NCBI RefSeq assembly: GCF_021440085.1
Contig: NZ_JAKCPW010000002.1
Span: forward strand, 124,001-188,000
Reading direction: 5' to 3'
Source: Dyadobacter sp. CY261
Lineage (GTDB): Bacteria; Bacteroidota; Bacteroidia; Cytophagales; Spirosomataceae
Length of the DNA stretch: 64,000 nucleotides
The translations under genes were made by a program, and so were the position numbers. How positions within the stretch are numbered: the stretch's first letter is position 1; each line of letters starts with the position of its first letter. This document shows, in pieces, positions 1 to 8,507 of the stretch. The notes beneath the pieces were generated by a model. It ran no database searches. It was not told where the DNA came from and saw only the letters and a program-made list of their open reading frames with translations.

Positions 1-1783
1 GCGTCTTTCCGTCGGCGGGATACCATTCGTAGCCCCAGCCCCACATATCTTTGGAAAGCTTGTAGGCGTTCGGATTTTGGGCACTCGGTGCGCCGTCATG
101 CCAGAGGTAATAGCCGTCAAACAGGATTAATGAGAATAAAGAAAAGCTCAATGCCTGGCTGGCCGGCATCATTTCGAGCTGGTTCATGATGAGCTCTCCC
201 TTGGGATCGGTTAGCTGGTAGTTCCAGGGTACAATCGGATCTTTGTACAACGGCATATAGCGGTTCCAGCCATAAAAGATGAATTTGTTATTCTTTTGAT
301 ATGGCAGAAGTTTGTTGATCCGCAACGAGTGGATCGCCGAGAGCAGTACGAAATTGTTGGGCGAGTTACCGGCATTGTCGGTCGCAAACATGGGCTTGGG
401 ATACACGTCGATCGGCGTGGTATTGAATATTTCGCGGAAACTGTCGCCGTTTGGCAATGGGTCGAAATTCGGGTTATTGGATTTTGGGGCTGAATATTCG
501 CTGATAAATTTCTTTGGATCTGCGCCGCCGACGGTGTTGATATGCGGGTTAGTGTAAGCCCCGCCACCCCAATAATCCATCAAGTGCATATCCGGATGGT
601 TTTTTTTAACCACCCTAGAAAACCATATGAGCCGCTGAATCACTTCCTTTGGATAATGCTGGCTCCAAAATTCAAAGTCATAAGCATACACACCAAAGCC
701 GGGCACACCTACCAATGCCTCTACCTGCTCTTTGGACAGGCTTGCAAACCACTTCTCGTCCTTGTCGCCGAAATAATTGGGAGTGGCCGTGTAATGCATC
801 TTTTCGGCGGGATATTCCTTTTCTGTGTTGGACAAATAGGAAATGCCGCGTTTATAATAATTATCAGATGGCACATAATTGTTGAGCCGGTACTGCATCA
901 CCAGCTTTCCTTTAATGGGCTCGAATTCGGGAAACTTCGTGTCGAAATCGACATTAATGCCGCGAGAAGGTGAGAACCAGTCCGGAATGTCCACGCGGGT
1001 CAGTGCATTGGAAGCAGTTTGCGCCGGTTTACCTGCTATCCAGATATTTTGCTGGCGTACCGACCTGTTTTTGGCTGCATTCCACCAGTCATTATATGGG
1101 GCATCTATCCAGCGGGCAATGACCGAGTAGAGATAGCCGGGTTGCACCTCGATACCGTTTTCCAGTCCATTCACGACGATGCCGTCAATCATAACCACTT
1201 TGGTGCGGTTGTCGTTATAGTTGGCGAAGTCGCGGAGGAAGAGTTTGCCATCTTTTCGCACCGGGCGTACGTCTAGCCAGTTATCCTTACTACCCTGCCG
1301 GATCCAGTCCTTACTATCAACGATTTCGTTGACCACAGAGCCTTCGAAGTTGAATGCGGCCGTAGTCTGGCAGCCTTGCTGGCCGAGGCTGGTTACACTG
1401 ATCCGCGCTTCACCACCGGCAGCTTGTACATCGGGGATCGTGAGCCACGTGCCGTAGCGATGCGCCACGGCCTGGAAGGTTTGTGTTTGGCCATTCTGGG
1501 TAATCTTTACGTCGTAAGGGGAGAGGCCACCCGCATTGGCAGCGAGCTCGAACTGCATTTCGCGGCCGACCTGCCGGTATCTCCTGATCACGAGATCGCA
1601 GGCATGCGATGCTGAGTCGAGCGTCCGGGCCGTAGGAAAGCCTTCTGTAACCTGCACGTAACTTTTGTGGCCGCTTGGCCCGAACCTGTTCCAGGCCCAG
1701 AGCCCGGAACCGATCAGGAATGCGAGGATGCCACTGATCCAGAGAAATGATGTTTTGGTCAAAACCTTCTTTTTTTGTGTCAC
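1..1783 (-). CDS. Large membrane-anchored protein of unknown function, partial (C-terminus beyond left edge)
   Basis: The frame stays open from a GTG at 1783 to the left edge, about 594 codons, with no stop. The N-terminus is basic (MTQKKK) and followed by one hydrophobic segment at about residues 13-31 ending in WAWNRFG, so it is probably a type II membrane protein or has an uncleaved signal. The rest is hydrophilic and rich in W, Y, N and D, with segments such as GVYAYDFEFWSQ and LMDYWGGGAY that recall carbohydrate-active enzymes, but I recognise no family and no catalytic motif. It begins 10 bp after the beta-barrel gene at 1794-2453 and is probably co-transcribed with it. The start is uncertain because the frame remains open a little further upstream. 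Confidence 0.7.
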   Translation of the reverse strand, partial: MTQKKKVLTKTSFLWISGILAFLIGSGLWAWNRFGPSGHKSYVQVTEGFPTARTLDSASHACDLVIRRYRQVGREMQFELAANAGGLSPYDVKITQNGQTQTFQAVAHRYGTWLTIPDVQAAGGEARISVTSLGQQGCQTTAAFNFEGSVVNEIVDSKDWIRQGSKDNWLDVRPVRKDGKLFLRDFANYNDNRTKVVMIDGIVVNGLENGIEVQPGYLYSVIARWIDAPYNDWWNAAKNRSVRQQNIWIAGKPAQTASNALTRVDIPDWFSPSRGINVDFDTKFPEFEPIKGKLVMQYRLNNYVPSDNYYKRGISYLSNTEKEYPAEKMHYTATPNYFGDKDEKWFASLSKEQVEALVGVPGFGVYAYDFEFWSQHYPKEVIQRLIWFSRVVKKNHPDMHLMDYWGGGAYTNPHINTVGGADPKKFISEYSAPKSNNPNFDPLPNGDSFREIFNTTPIDVYPKPMFATDNAGNSPNNFVLLSAIHSLRINKLLPYQKNNKFIFYGWNRYMPLYKDPIVPWNYQLTDPKGELIMNQLEMMPASQALSFSLFSLILFDGYYLWHDGAPSAQNPNAYKLSKDMWGWGYEWYPADGKT

Positions 1784-1793
1784 GATGCGTTTG

Positions 1794-2453
1794 TTACCAC
1801 CAACGATAGAATAGTCCTATCGAACCGCTCACAGATGATATGCCTTTGTCGATGTAGTCGAATTTGTAAGCGGTTCCATCATACTTGACACGCACATCGA
1901 GCCCAAACGTCCCGTCCCTCTTGAATAAAAATCTGGAACCGGCCCCTACGCCATATTTGAAGCGTACTTTTTGGTCTTGCAACGACAGCGTTCCGTAATA
2001 AATCGTATAGTCGAGAATGCTAGCGCCGCCACTGACCTGAATGTACGGTTGAACAGTAGAATTTTTGGGAAGAAAGAGATAGTTTGCGAATAGTTCCACA
2101 GGATATTGCGATACGGTGCGGGTTTGCACCGCTGATATCGTTCCGTCCTCGCCCTCGTACAAAGCCCGCGGCACGCGTTTCTCGAAATACGAAGAACCGA
2201 TTTCGCCACCAACGGAGAGCGGCGAATTTCTTAACACCCATTCAATAGATATGGACGCGTTTTGAAAGGATGACTTATCGATATAATTATCCTTGAATGA
2301 GCCCATTGGCACGGCACCGGTGTAACGGACAGTGGCCAGGTAGTGGGTGTAGCGTTCAAATGGTGAGGCAATGGTGTATAACTTCGGTTTTTCCTGCGCT
2401 AATGCGGGCAGAACACTGCCAAGAAAAAGGGCAATAATGATGATTCGTTTCAT
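1794..2453 (-). CDS. Small outer-membrane beta-barrel protein, secreted
   Basis: The ATG at 2453 gives 219 residues beginning with a clear signal peptide (MKRIIIIALFLGSVLPALAQ). Upstream in-frame codons overlap the preceding lipoprotein gene and would put about 38 residues before the signal, so the ATG is preferred. The mature part alternates polar and aromatic residues and ends in GSIGLFYRWW, with an aromatic C-terminus as in outer-membrane barrels of the OmpW or OmpA-barrel size class. It starts 4 bp after the DUF4136 lipoprotein stop, so the two are almost certainly translated from one message. Its ligand or function cannot be read from the sequence. Confidence 0.8.
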   Translation of the reverse strand: MKRIIIIALFLGSVLPALAQEKPKLYTIASPFERYTHYLATVRYTGAVPMGSFKDNYIDKSSFQNASISIEWVLRNSPLSVGGEIGSSYFEKRVPRALYEGEDGTISAVQTRTVSQYPVELFANYLFLPKNSTVQPYIQVSGGASILDYTIYYGTLSLQDQKVRFKYGVGAGSRFLFKRDGTFGLDVRVKYDGTAYKFDYIDKGISSVSGSIGLFYRWW

Positions 2454-2457
2454 TGGG

Positions 2458-3069
2458 TTACTTGATTTTGAGGTAATCGGATTGTCCGAAAATGGAATCC
2501 GCCATTTTGTCGATGAGGTTTTGGTCGCCGATGGCAGCGCCGCGGATCTGAGCGTCCCAAACCACATTAAAAGTTTTACCGGACGGTGTCGTCTGCGGAT
2601 TTTTGAAATCGAGCATCGAGATCAGCCATGAGCTTTCGCTCGTTTCATAATAGCTGTAATAGCTTGGGGAGCCATAACCATAACCACCCCAGTAACCGCC
2701 GTAGTAGGATGAAAGCGGCTGGGAGACCACATTGAGATACGTATTGGTGATCCAGGAGACATTAATGCCGACATCCGGCTTCTGATTTTTGCTCACATAT
2801 TTATAACCCATATTTTGCATATTGGTGATGAGCCGTTGAAGCATCGCGCGGTCGATCTCATCCAGCGAAGTACCAGCGCGGTTATTTTCGACGATCAGCA
2901 CCGAATCCACGATACTGAATGTTTTGTACTGACTGAAATTAGCGGATTGATCGTGGTTTGTGATGTATACCAATGATTCCTCATTGGAAAGGTCGCTGAT
3001 CGGGTCCTTGGAGCACGACATCAACCCCAGGCCGACTATCAGTAGGAGGAAAGAGGCTTTTTTGAACAT
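2458..3069 (-). CDS. DUF4136 family lipoprotein
   Basis: The product has 203 residues. The N-terminus is a lipoprotein signal ending in a lipobox (GLMSC, Cys19), so it is expected to be lipidated and carried to the outer membrane or periplasmic face. The pattern SANFSQYKTFSIVD followed by the YKYVSKNQKPDVGINV region is the usual beginning of DUF4136 domains. A Gly/Tyr-rich stretch (SSYYGGYWGGYGYGSP) lies in the middle, where other members also carry low-complexity loops. Family function is unknown. It is the first gene of a minus-strand cluster with the beta-barrel and the membrane-anchored protein, which suggests a shared envelope role. Confidence 0.8.
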   Translation of the reverse strand: MFKKASFLLLIVGLGLMSCSKDPISDLSNEESLVYITNHDQSANFSQYKTFSIVDSVLIVENNRAGTSLDEIDRAMLQRLITNMQNMGYKYVSKNQKPDVGINVSWITNTYLNVVSQPLSSYYGGYWGGYGYGSPSYYSYYETSESSWLISMLDFKNPQTTPSGKTFNVVWDAQIRGAAIGDQNLIDKMADSIFGQSDYLKIK

Positions 3070-3384
3070 TTGAGTATGTAATTTAAAATTTGTTAAATAA
3101 ACGAAAATTGAAATGCTTAAAGTTTATGAGTCTATGAGTTCATTAGTTTAAAGTTGACGAGCCGATGAGACTCAGCTCGATGAACAATGATTCCAAACAA
3201 GATACTTTAAACTCATAAACTCTAAACTCATCAATACACAAAGGTGACGGTGTCACTCCGTAAATGGTTGGAAGGCGGGCGCGGAGAGTATGGAATTCGG
3301 CAAAATGTCTCTTTAATATTGAAAACGCATTTGGAGAATCTTCGTCCGAAACGATGTAAATTTGCAGCTGTTTAATTTAAAGAT
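3070..3384. other. Divergent intergenic region with inverted repeat
   Basis: This 315 bp gap separates divergent genes. It is AT-rich and holds an 11 bp perfect inverted repeat, AGTTTATGAGT at 3121-3131 and ACTCATAAACT at 3211-3221, with further variants of the same words (CATTAGTTTAAAGT, ACTTTAAACTCAT) between and beside the arms. A candidate promoter for the plus-strand gene lies at 3330-3364. I see no coding sequence or known RNA. Confidence 0.6.
3330..3364 (+). promoter_or_regulatory. Candidate Bacteroidota-type promoter for the DinB-like gene
   Basis: TTTG at 3330-3333 and a perfect TAnnTTTG box (TAAATTTG) at 3357-3364, 21 bp before the ATG. The spacer of 23 bp is longer than the usual 19-21, so the -33 element is doubtful while the -7 element is good. 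Confidence 0.4.
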
Positions 3385-3945
3385 ATGGAATCAAAAGAAG
3401 AGATTTTAAGGATCATAGATGTACTTAACGACACCTACGAAAGCGAAGAGGCCTGGTACGGCCCGTCGGTAGTGGAGGCTTTGCGCGATGTAACCCCGAA
3501 AATGGCGGAGACGCGCCTGAGTACAAATACCCATTCTATCGCCGAAATTGTGTACCACATGACCACATGGCGGATTTTTGCCGTGCGGAAGTTACAGGGA
3601 GATGCCGAGTTTGATATCAAAACGCAGGATAAGGACTGGAAGAAGTTTCCGGTAGTGGATGAGTTCGAATGGGAGGCAATCCAGATGGAACTAAGCCTTT
3701 CACAAGAGGAGCTTGTTTCTGAGCTGGAAAAGATCGAGGACGACAGCTTCCTGGAAGAATTTGTGCCCGGCCGTAATTATTCCTATTATACAATGATCCA
3801 CGGAGTGATCCAGCACGATGTTTACCATGCAGGGCAGGTCGGACTCATTAAAAAAGCAGCGAAGGCAATGCGTGTCGGGGAGGACGACGAATACGGTACA
3901 CACGGTGATCGCCCGGACTATGACAATTCCGCAGATTATTACTGA
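3385..3945 (+). CDS. DinB-like putative metal-dependent protein
   Basis: The product has 186 residues and no signal peptide. It has the shape of the DinB/YfiT four-helix superfamily, including a His in a first helix region (IVYHMTTW, His58) and a late HDVYHAGQ motif (His144 and His148). These three histidines are the usual metal-binding triad. Members include thiol transferases (bacillithiol or mycothiol S-transferases) and many uncharacterised stress proteins; the substrate here is unknown. The gene stands alone, with its own likely promoter upstream and a hairpin terminator at 4072-4107 downstream. Confidence 0.82.
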   Translation: MESKEEILRIIDVLNDTYESEEAWYGPSVVEALRDVTPKMAETRLSTNTHSIAEIVYHMTTWRIFAVRKLQGDAEFDIKTQDKDWKKFPVVDEFEWEAIQMELSLSQEELVSELEKIEDDSFLEEFVPGRNYSYYTMIHGVIQHDVYHAGQVGLIKKAAKAMRVGEDDEYGTHGDRPDYDNSADYY

Positions 3946-4071
3946 TACTTACATGAAATTTTGTAAAAATAGGGGGCTACCTATTGTTTATAATATAAAT
4001 TTTATATTTTGCATTATAATAGAACGTAGGATGTTGAGAAATGCCAACGTTCCAATGGTGTGGATATAGAC

Positions 4072-4107
4072 AAAAAGGCTGCCCGATATTTCGGACAGCC
4101 TTTTTTT
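4072..4107 (+). terminator. Rho-independent terminator
   Basis: AAAAAGGCTG pairs with CAGCCTTTTT around a CCGA/TCGG inner stem with one mismatch, followed by a run of T. It lies between the DinB-like gene and the following regulator, so the two are probably separate units. Confidence 0.75.
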
Positions 4108-4157
4108 AAGCAAAAAATCTGTGCAACATTTGGCACCTTAAACTGTTTGCTCATCCT

Positions 4158-4835
4158 ATGAAAATACTTATCGTTGAAGACGAACCGAAGCTGGCCGGCT
4201 TTCTGAAAAGAGGGCTCGAAGAACAATCGTGGGAAGTGGAACTGGCTTACGACGGACAAGTCGGTAAGAAAATGGCTTCCAACTACCGGTTCGACGTGAT
4301 TATTCTGGATGTAAACCTCCCTTTGCTTAACGGCTACGACCTTGCCAAGCAGCTCCGCGCCGACGGCCTGACCACTCCCATTCTTTTCCTGACCGCATTA
4401 GGTACTATCGACGACAAGCTGGATGGCTTCGAAGCCGGTGGCGACGATTACCTTGTAAAACCTTTCGAGTTTCGCGAACTCATCGCCCGCATCAAAGTAC
4501 TTTCCCAACGCAACAGCACACGTGAGCAATCCAGCCAGGTGCTCATGCTGGCGGATCTTGAACTGAACCTCGATGAAAAGGTAGCCAGAAGGGGCGGTAA
4601 TCGCATTGATCTCACAGCAAAGGAATTTGCGCTGTTGGAATACCTCATGCGCAACCGCGGGCGGGTGGTCTCACGCGTGGACATCGCCGAGCAGGTCTGG
4701 GACATCCGCTTTGACACCGGCACGAACGTGATCGACGTTTATATCAATTTTCTCCGTAAAAAGGTGGATAAGGACTATCCTACCAAGCTCATTCATACCG
4801 TTGTGGGCATGGGCTATATCTTCAAGGAAGAATGA
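4158..4835 (+). CDS. Two-component response regulator, OmpR family
   Basis: The product has 225 residues. An N-terminal receiver carries the acidic pocket (VEDE), the phospho-acceptor Asp51 in IILDVNLP and the conserved Lys101 in YLVKPF. The C-terminal half is a winged-helix OmpR/PhoB DNA-binding domain (LTAKEFALLEYLM, ending HTVVGMGYIFKEE). Its stop overlaps the start of the kinase gene by 4 bp (ATGA at 4832-4835), showing translational coupling. It is a close paralogue of the regulator at 30375-31061: receiver starts and C-terminal ends are nearly the same. No transporter or other obvious target lies beside this copy, so the signal is unknown. Confidence 0.93.
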   Translation: MKILIVEDEPKLAGFLKRGLEEQSWEVELAYDGQVGKKMASNYRFDVIILDVNLPLLNGYDLAKQLRADGLTTPILFLTALGTIDDKLDGFEAGGDDYLVKPFEFRELIARIKVLSQRNSTREQSSQVLMLADLELNLDEKVARRGGNRIDLTAKEFALLEYLMRNRGRVVSRVDIAEQVWDIRFDTGTNVIDVYINFLRKKVDKDYPTKLIHTVVGMGYIFKEE

Positions 4836-6202
4836 ACATTAAGACGCGCCTGACGTTGCTTTTTACCATGCTGGTAGGCTCCATTATGGCGTTGTTTTGT
4901 GTTGCTATTTACTTTTTTTACGATCAGTACCGCGAGAAGCAATTCCTTTCCTTTCTGAACGAACGCGGGCAGACCATCGCTCAACTCGTGGAAGCGAGCC
5001 ATGGGATCAGCAAGGCCGATATCGAAAAGATCGAAAAAGAGAATAAGACCATCCTGCTTGACGAAGAAATCACCATTTACGACGGTTCCGACTCCGTCAT
5101 ATTCGTGAGCGGCAGGGAGAATTTCAGGCTTTCTAAAATGATGCTTTCAGAAGCGCGGGCGGGAAAGGAAATTCATACCAAACACGAAAAAAAAGAGGTA
5201 ATCATCATTCGGCATATTTTACAGGATCACCGCAAACCATGGGTCGTAGCGGTGATTGCAAACGATTATCTGGGGATGAACCAGTTGAACCGCCTGCGTG
5301 AGATCCTTTTGATCGGCTGGCTGTTATCGATGATCCTCGTGGGGGTGGCGGGGTGGCAGTTTTCTAATGACGCCATCAAGCCGGTTTCCGATATTATCGA
5401 TCAGGTCAACAACATCTCGGCTGGAAACCTGCATGAAAAGGTGAAGGTGGGACGGGAAAAGGATGAGTTGGCACTGCTCGCGGAGACATTTAATCAAATG
5501 CTGACAAGGTTGGAAATTGCTTTTGTAGCGCAGAAGAATTTTGTCTCGCATGCATCGCATGAGTTGCGCACGCCACTCGCATTGATCATGAGCGAGGCCG
5601 AACTGAGCCTCATGAAAGAGCGTACTGCCACCGAGTACCAGGATGCATTAAAGGGGATATGGTCGGAAGCGAAGGAAATGAACGAGCTCGTGAGTCGCCT
5701 GCTCGAACTGGCCCGTACCGAAGAAAATGCGTTCAGGGTGACGTTCTCAAAAATCCGGGTAGACGAGGTGCTGTGGCAGGCAAAGGCCTCAGTCCAGCAG
5801 AAAAACCCGGGTTATGAGGTAAGTATCCATTATGACAAAATTCCTGAGGATGAGGAGCAGCTCAAACGTTTTGGTGATGAAAGTCTTCTCCGCACAGCAT
5901 TTTTGAACCTGATGGACAATGCCTGCAAATATTCGCCCGACAAAACCTGCAACGTTTACCTCGAAATCAAAAACAAGCTGATCATTATTTACTTCCGCGA
6001 CATGGGGATCGGGATCGCGCAGGAGGAACTACCCTATATTTTTGATACTTTCTATCGCAGCCAATCCACGATCAGCAAGGCGGGTTATGGCATCGGTCTG
6101 GCTTTGACGAAGCGCATTATCAACATGCAAGGTGCCAGCATCGAAGTAGAGTCCGCATTGGGTAGCGGCACGACCTTCATTCTTAAATTTCCTCCTTTTT
6201 AA
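4832..6202 (+). CDS. Membrane sensor histidine kinase with HAMP domain
   Basis: The product has 456 residues. A first transmembrane helix lies at about 7-29, a periplasmic sensor region of about 125 residues follows, then a second helix at about 155-175 and a HAMP domain. The HisKA motif SHASHELRTPLA holds the phospho-accepting His243. The ATPase domain shows the N box (LMDNACKYS), a G1 box (DMGIGI) and a G2-like GYGIGLAL. Partner is the regulator overlapping its start. The architecture is that of CusS/QseC-like kinases and matches the kinase of the metal-efflux locus at 29001-30368, so a metal or envelope-stress signal is possible but not shown. Confidence 0.92.
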   Translation: MNIKTRLTLLFTMLVGSIMALFCVAIYFFYDQYREKQFLSFLNERGQTIAQLVEASHGISKADIEKIEKENKTILLDEEITIYDGSDSVIFVSGRENFRLSKMMLSEARAGKEIHTKHEKKEVIIIRHILQDHRKPWVVAVIANDYLGMNQLNRLREILLIGWLLSMILVGVAGWQFSNDAIKPVSDIIDQVNNISAGNLHEKVKVGREKDELALLAETFNQMLTRLEIAFVAQKNFVSHASHELRTPLALIMSEAELSLMKERTATEYQDALKGIWSEAKEMNELVSRLLELARTEENAFRVTFSKIRVDEVLWQAKASVQQKNPGYEVSIHYDKIPEDEEQLKRFGDESLLRTAFLNLMDNACKYSPDKTCNVYLEIKNKLIIIYFRDMGIGIAQEELPYIFDTFYRSQSTISKAGYGIGLALTKRIINMQGASIEVESALGSGTTFILKFPPF

Positions 6203-6435
6203 TTTCTTTTTAATTCAGCGTTAATGCCTCTTTAACAACGGAAAAGCTCCTTTGTAGTGTAAATCGTACGTTCCTGTTTACACCAGTTGGCAGACATTTC
6301 CAGCCGTTCATTCCCACATTTTTTACCAGCATTCATCTCGCAGCAAGATGAACTGGTCGGTAGAAAGAAAGGGTCAAAATATCAAAGAAAAACTGTATTG
6401 AGTTAAATTGAGTTAGGTGAGTAGTAAGAAAAGAC

Positions 6436-6460
6436 TGGCCTTCGGACATTCCGGAGGCCA
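6436..6460. terminator. Bidirectional hairpin terminator
   Basis: TGGCCTTCGGA pairs with TCCGGAGGCCA (one T-G pair) around a 3-base loop, followed by ATTTTTT on the plus strand. It lies between the convergent kinase and mscS-like genes and can serve both. Confidence 0.7.
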
Positions 6461-6465
6461 ATTTT

Positions 6466-7545
6466 TTAAATACCCCCGTCGGGCAGCTTGAATTTCATCT
6501 GGACCGGTTCTTCCACGCGGGTTGCCGGCAAGGCCTCAGGGTGCTCATTCGCAATGAATTCGATGAGTTTTTCTCTTACCAAGCAGCGCAGATCGAAAGT
6601 TTCACTTGAATTCCGAGCCGACATCAGTGCCCGCACTACCATTAATTGATTTTGCGTATCGGTTACTTGCAATGCCCACGTCCGGCCATCCCATAGTGGA
6701 GTGCTTTCGAGGATTTCCTTCAATTTTGCGCGTAGCTTATCAACAGGCGTATAGTAGTTCAGATAGAAGAATGCTGCGCCGGTTAATGCGCTGTCATTTC
6801 TTGTCCAGTTCTGAAAAGGTGTTTCGATGAAATAGGTAATGGGCAAAACAATGCGCCGCAAGTCCCAAATATTGACGACCACATAAGTAAGGTTGATTTC
6901 CTCAATGCGGCCCCATTCGCCTTCCACAATCACCACATCGTCTATCTTGATGGGCTGGGTAAATGCGATCTGTATGCCGGCCATCAGGTTAGCGAGCGAT
7001 TTCTGCGCGGCGAAACCGATAATTACCGACGCGATACCGGCCGAGGTGAGGATCCCGACACCATATTGCCTTACACTATCGAAACTGAGCAACAATATCG
7101 AGACGCCGATCGTGACGACCATGATCACGACAATGCGTTTGATGAATTTGATCTTGGTAAATAGCCGCCTCGCCTGGTTATTGTCGGGTGTGTTGAAATC
7201 GAGCTTGTCGATCAGGACCTTTTCGACGATAATGACGATACTGACCATGAGCCAGGTCGTGATACCGATCAGCGTAGTTTTGCTCAATGCGAAAACCCAT
7301 TCATATTGCGGATTGGAATAAGAATAAGCTTTCGCTGCAGTGGTGATCAGAACGATCGGTATGAAGAAATTCAGCACACTGGTGAGATTTTCGCGGATCG
7401 CGCGCAAGGCACTCCATTCTTTCCTCGATGCTGTTACTCTGATTGCACTGATGACGATTGTGCTGATGACCAAACCAAGGGTGCCGCTCAGCAACAGCAA
7501 CAGCCAGGGGGAATTCCGGTAATTAATCAGGTCGTTAAAATCCAT
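6466..7545 (-). CDS. MscS-family mechanosensitive ion channel
   Basis: The product has 359 residues. Several transmembrane helices occupy residues about 10-185, the last being the Gly/Ala-rich pore helix (GILTSAGIASVIIGFAAQKSLANLMAGIQIAF), the hallmark of MscS channels. The cytoplasmic beta-domain follows (PIKIDDVVIVEGEWGRIEEINLTYV), then the alpha-beta domain. The expected role is release of solutes when membrane tension rises. The N-terminus has more helices than E. coli MscS (286 residues), as in YnaI-like members. The gene ends at the shared terminator at 6436-6460 and begins 7 bp after the DUF1460 gene, so the two are likely one operon. Confidence 0.9.
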   Translation of the reverse strand: MDFNDLINYRNSPWLLLLLSGTLGLVISTIVISAIRVTASRKEWSALRAIRENLTSVLNFFIPIVLITTAAKAYSYSNPQYEWVFALSKTTLIGITTWLMVSIVIIVEKVLIDKLDFNTPDNNQARRLFTKIKFIKRIVVIMVVTIGVSILLLSFDSVRQYGVGILTSAGIASVIIGFAAQKSLANLMAGIQIAFTQPIKIDDVVIVEGEWGRIEEINLTYVVVNIWDLRRIVLPITYFIETPFQNWTRNDSALTGAAFFYLNYYTPVDKLRAKLKEILESTPLWDGRTWALQVTDTQNQLMVVRALMSARNSSETFDLRCLVREKLIEFIANEHPEALPATRVEEPVQMKFKLPDGGI

Positions 7546-7552
7546 TCACTAT

Positions 7553-8371
7553 TCAAATATCGTTGAGCCGGGCGACTATCATGCCCGTATGTTTTGGAAC
7601 AGAAGCGACATATTCGGCCAGAGGGACATTCGTCATGATGACTTTTTTGCCCGTCAGCGACGCGTGGATCAGGTAGGCACGGCTACCCACTTTCGAAATA
7701 ATGCCCATATGGTTCACATCCAGGCCTTCTACCGATGAGGTAAACGCCACGATGTCGCCGTCGTGAAGCATCGGTTCCGCCTTTTGGATTGCGCTTTTAG
7801 GAATGTAGCTATGTTCTCTCGAATTGATAGCTGCCTCTTGCTCTTTTAGTTTTTCATATGCTTCACTCGCTGCCAATGACGGGTACAAATTGGCATGGGT
7901 CGTCATGAAGTTAATCTCTTTGGCGTAGGGTACACCCCCAACCTTCGCGGTAATATCTTCTAGCCGTCCGCGCTTCTGGTTTTCGTACATCCAATCCAAA
8001 ATGTAATGCAGGCGTGACGGATAGCCGTCGATGATCCCGTCGCGGTAACGCAGCCTGGTCAGTTCGTTCTTATATTCTTCGAATGTAGAGTTTTCAGTTT
8101 TGGCTACGGCCAGGGCAATCGCGCTTTCAACCAATGTGGTACAATCCAGTCCGTCGAACTTGCAAACCAGCCGTTCGGTCGGGTTTCCTTCCAGCGTACC
8201 CGCCACGTAGGGCGTTCCCAGGAACGACTCACTGACCCGCAAAACCTGTGTCCCGATGTCCGGACTGGCGGGTAGCTCCATTTTCTGCACAAAGGTCTTT
8301 TGCAGGCTGGCTTGCCCGAAGGAGACAATAGAGGCCAGCAACAAAATGGAAAGCACTGCAAATCTGATCAT
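7553..8371 (-). CDS. DUF1460 family secreted protein (N-acetylmuramoyl-L-alanine amidase-like)
   Basis: The product has 272 residues with a signal peptide (IRFAVLSILLLASIVSFGQA). The motif FLGTPYVAGTLEGNP followed by KFDGLDCTTLVE is the signature of DUF1460, whose Cys lies in the NlpC/P60-like papain fold; a His in the later VNHMGIISKV segment and residues in AYLIHASLTGKK complete the usual region. The family is thought to act on peptidoglycan-derived amide bonds in the periplasm. It sits 7 bp upstream of the MscS-like channel. That pairing fits an osmotic or cell-wall theme, which is my inference. Confidence 0.85.
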   Translation of the reverse strand: MIRFAVLSILLLASIVSFGQASLQKTFVQKMELPASPDIGTQVLRVSESFLGTPYVAGTLEGNPTERLVCKFDGLDCTTLVESAIALAVAKTENSTFEEYKNELTRLRYRDGIIDGYPSRLHYILDWMYENQKRGRLEDITAKVGGVPYAKEINFMTTHANLYPSLAASEAYEKLKEQEAAINSREHSYIPKSAIQKAEPMLHDGDIVAFTSSVEGLDVNHMGIISKVGSRAYLIHASLTGKKVIMTNVPLAEYVASVPKHTGMIVARLNDI

Positions 8372-8507
8372 ACTTAATTTCTTTTTAAACCAGGGTACGT
8401 TAGCGTCAAGAAAACTTGCAAGGCAAAATAGGCCACAAATTCGGGATTCATGTAAAATTAATGATCAAAAGCCCCTTTTGCAATTTCCTGCATGGCCACA
8501 GGCAGTA

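Noticed and set aside
4128..4150. TTTGGCACC...TTTGC before the regulator at 4158, like a sigma-54 promoter
   Set aside because: The distance between GG and GC is 15 bases, not 10, so the spacing does not fit a -24/-12 promoter.
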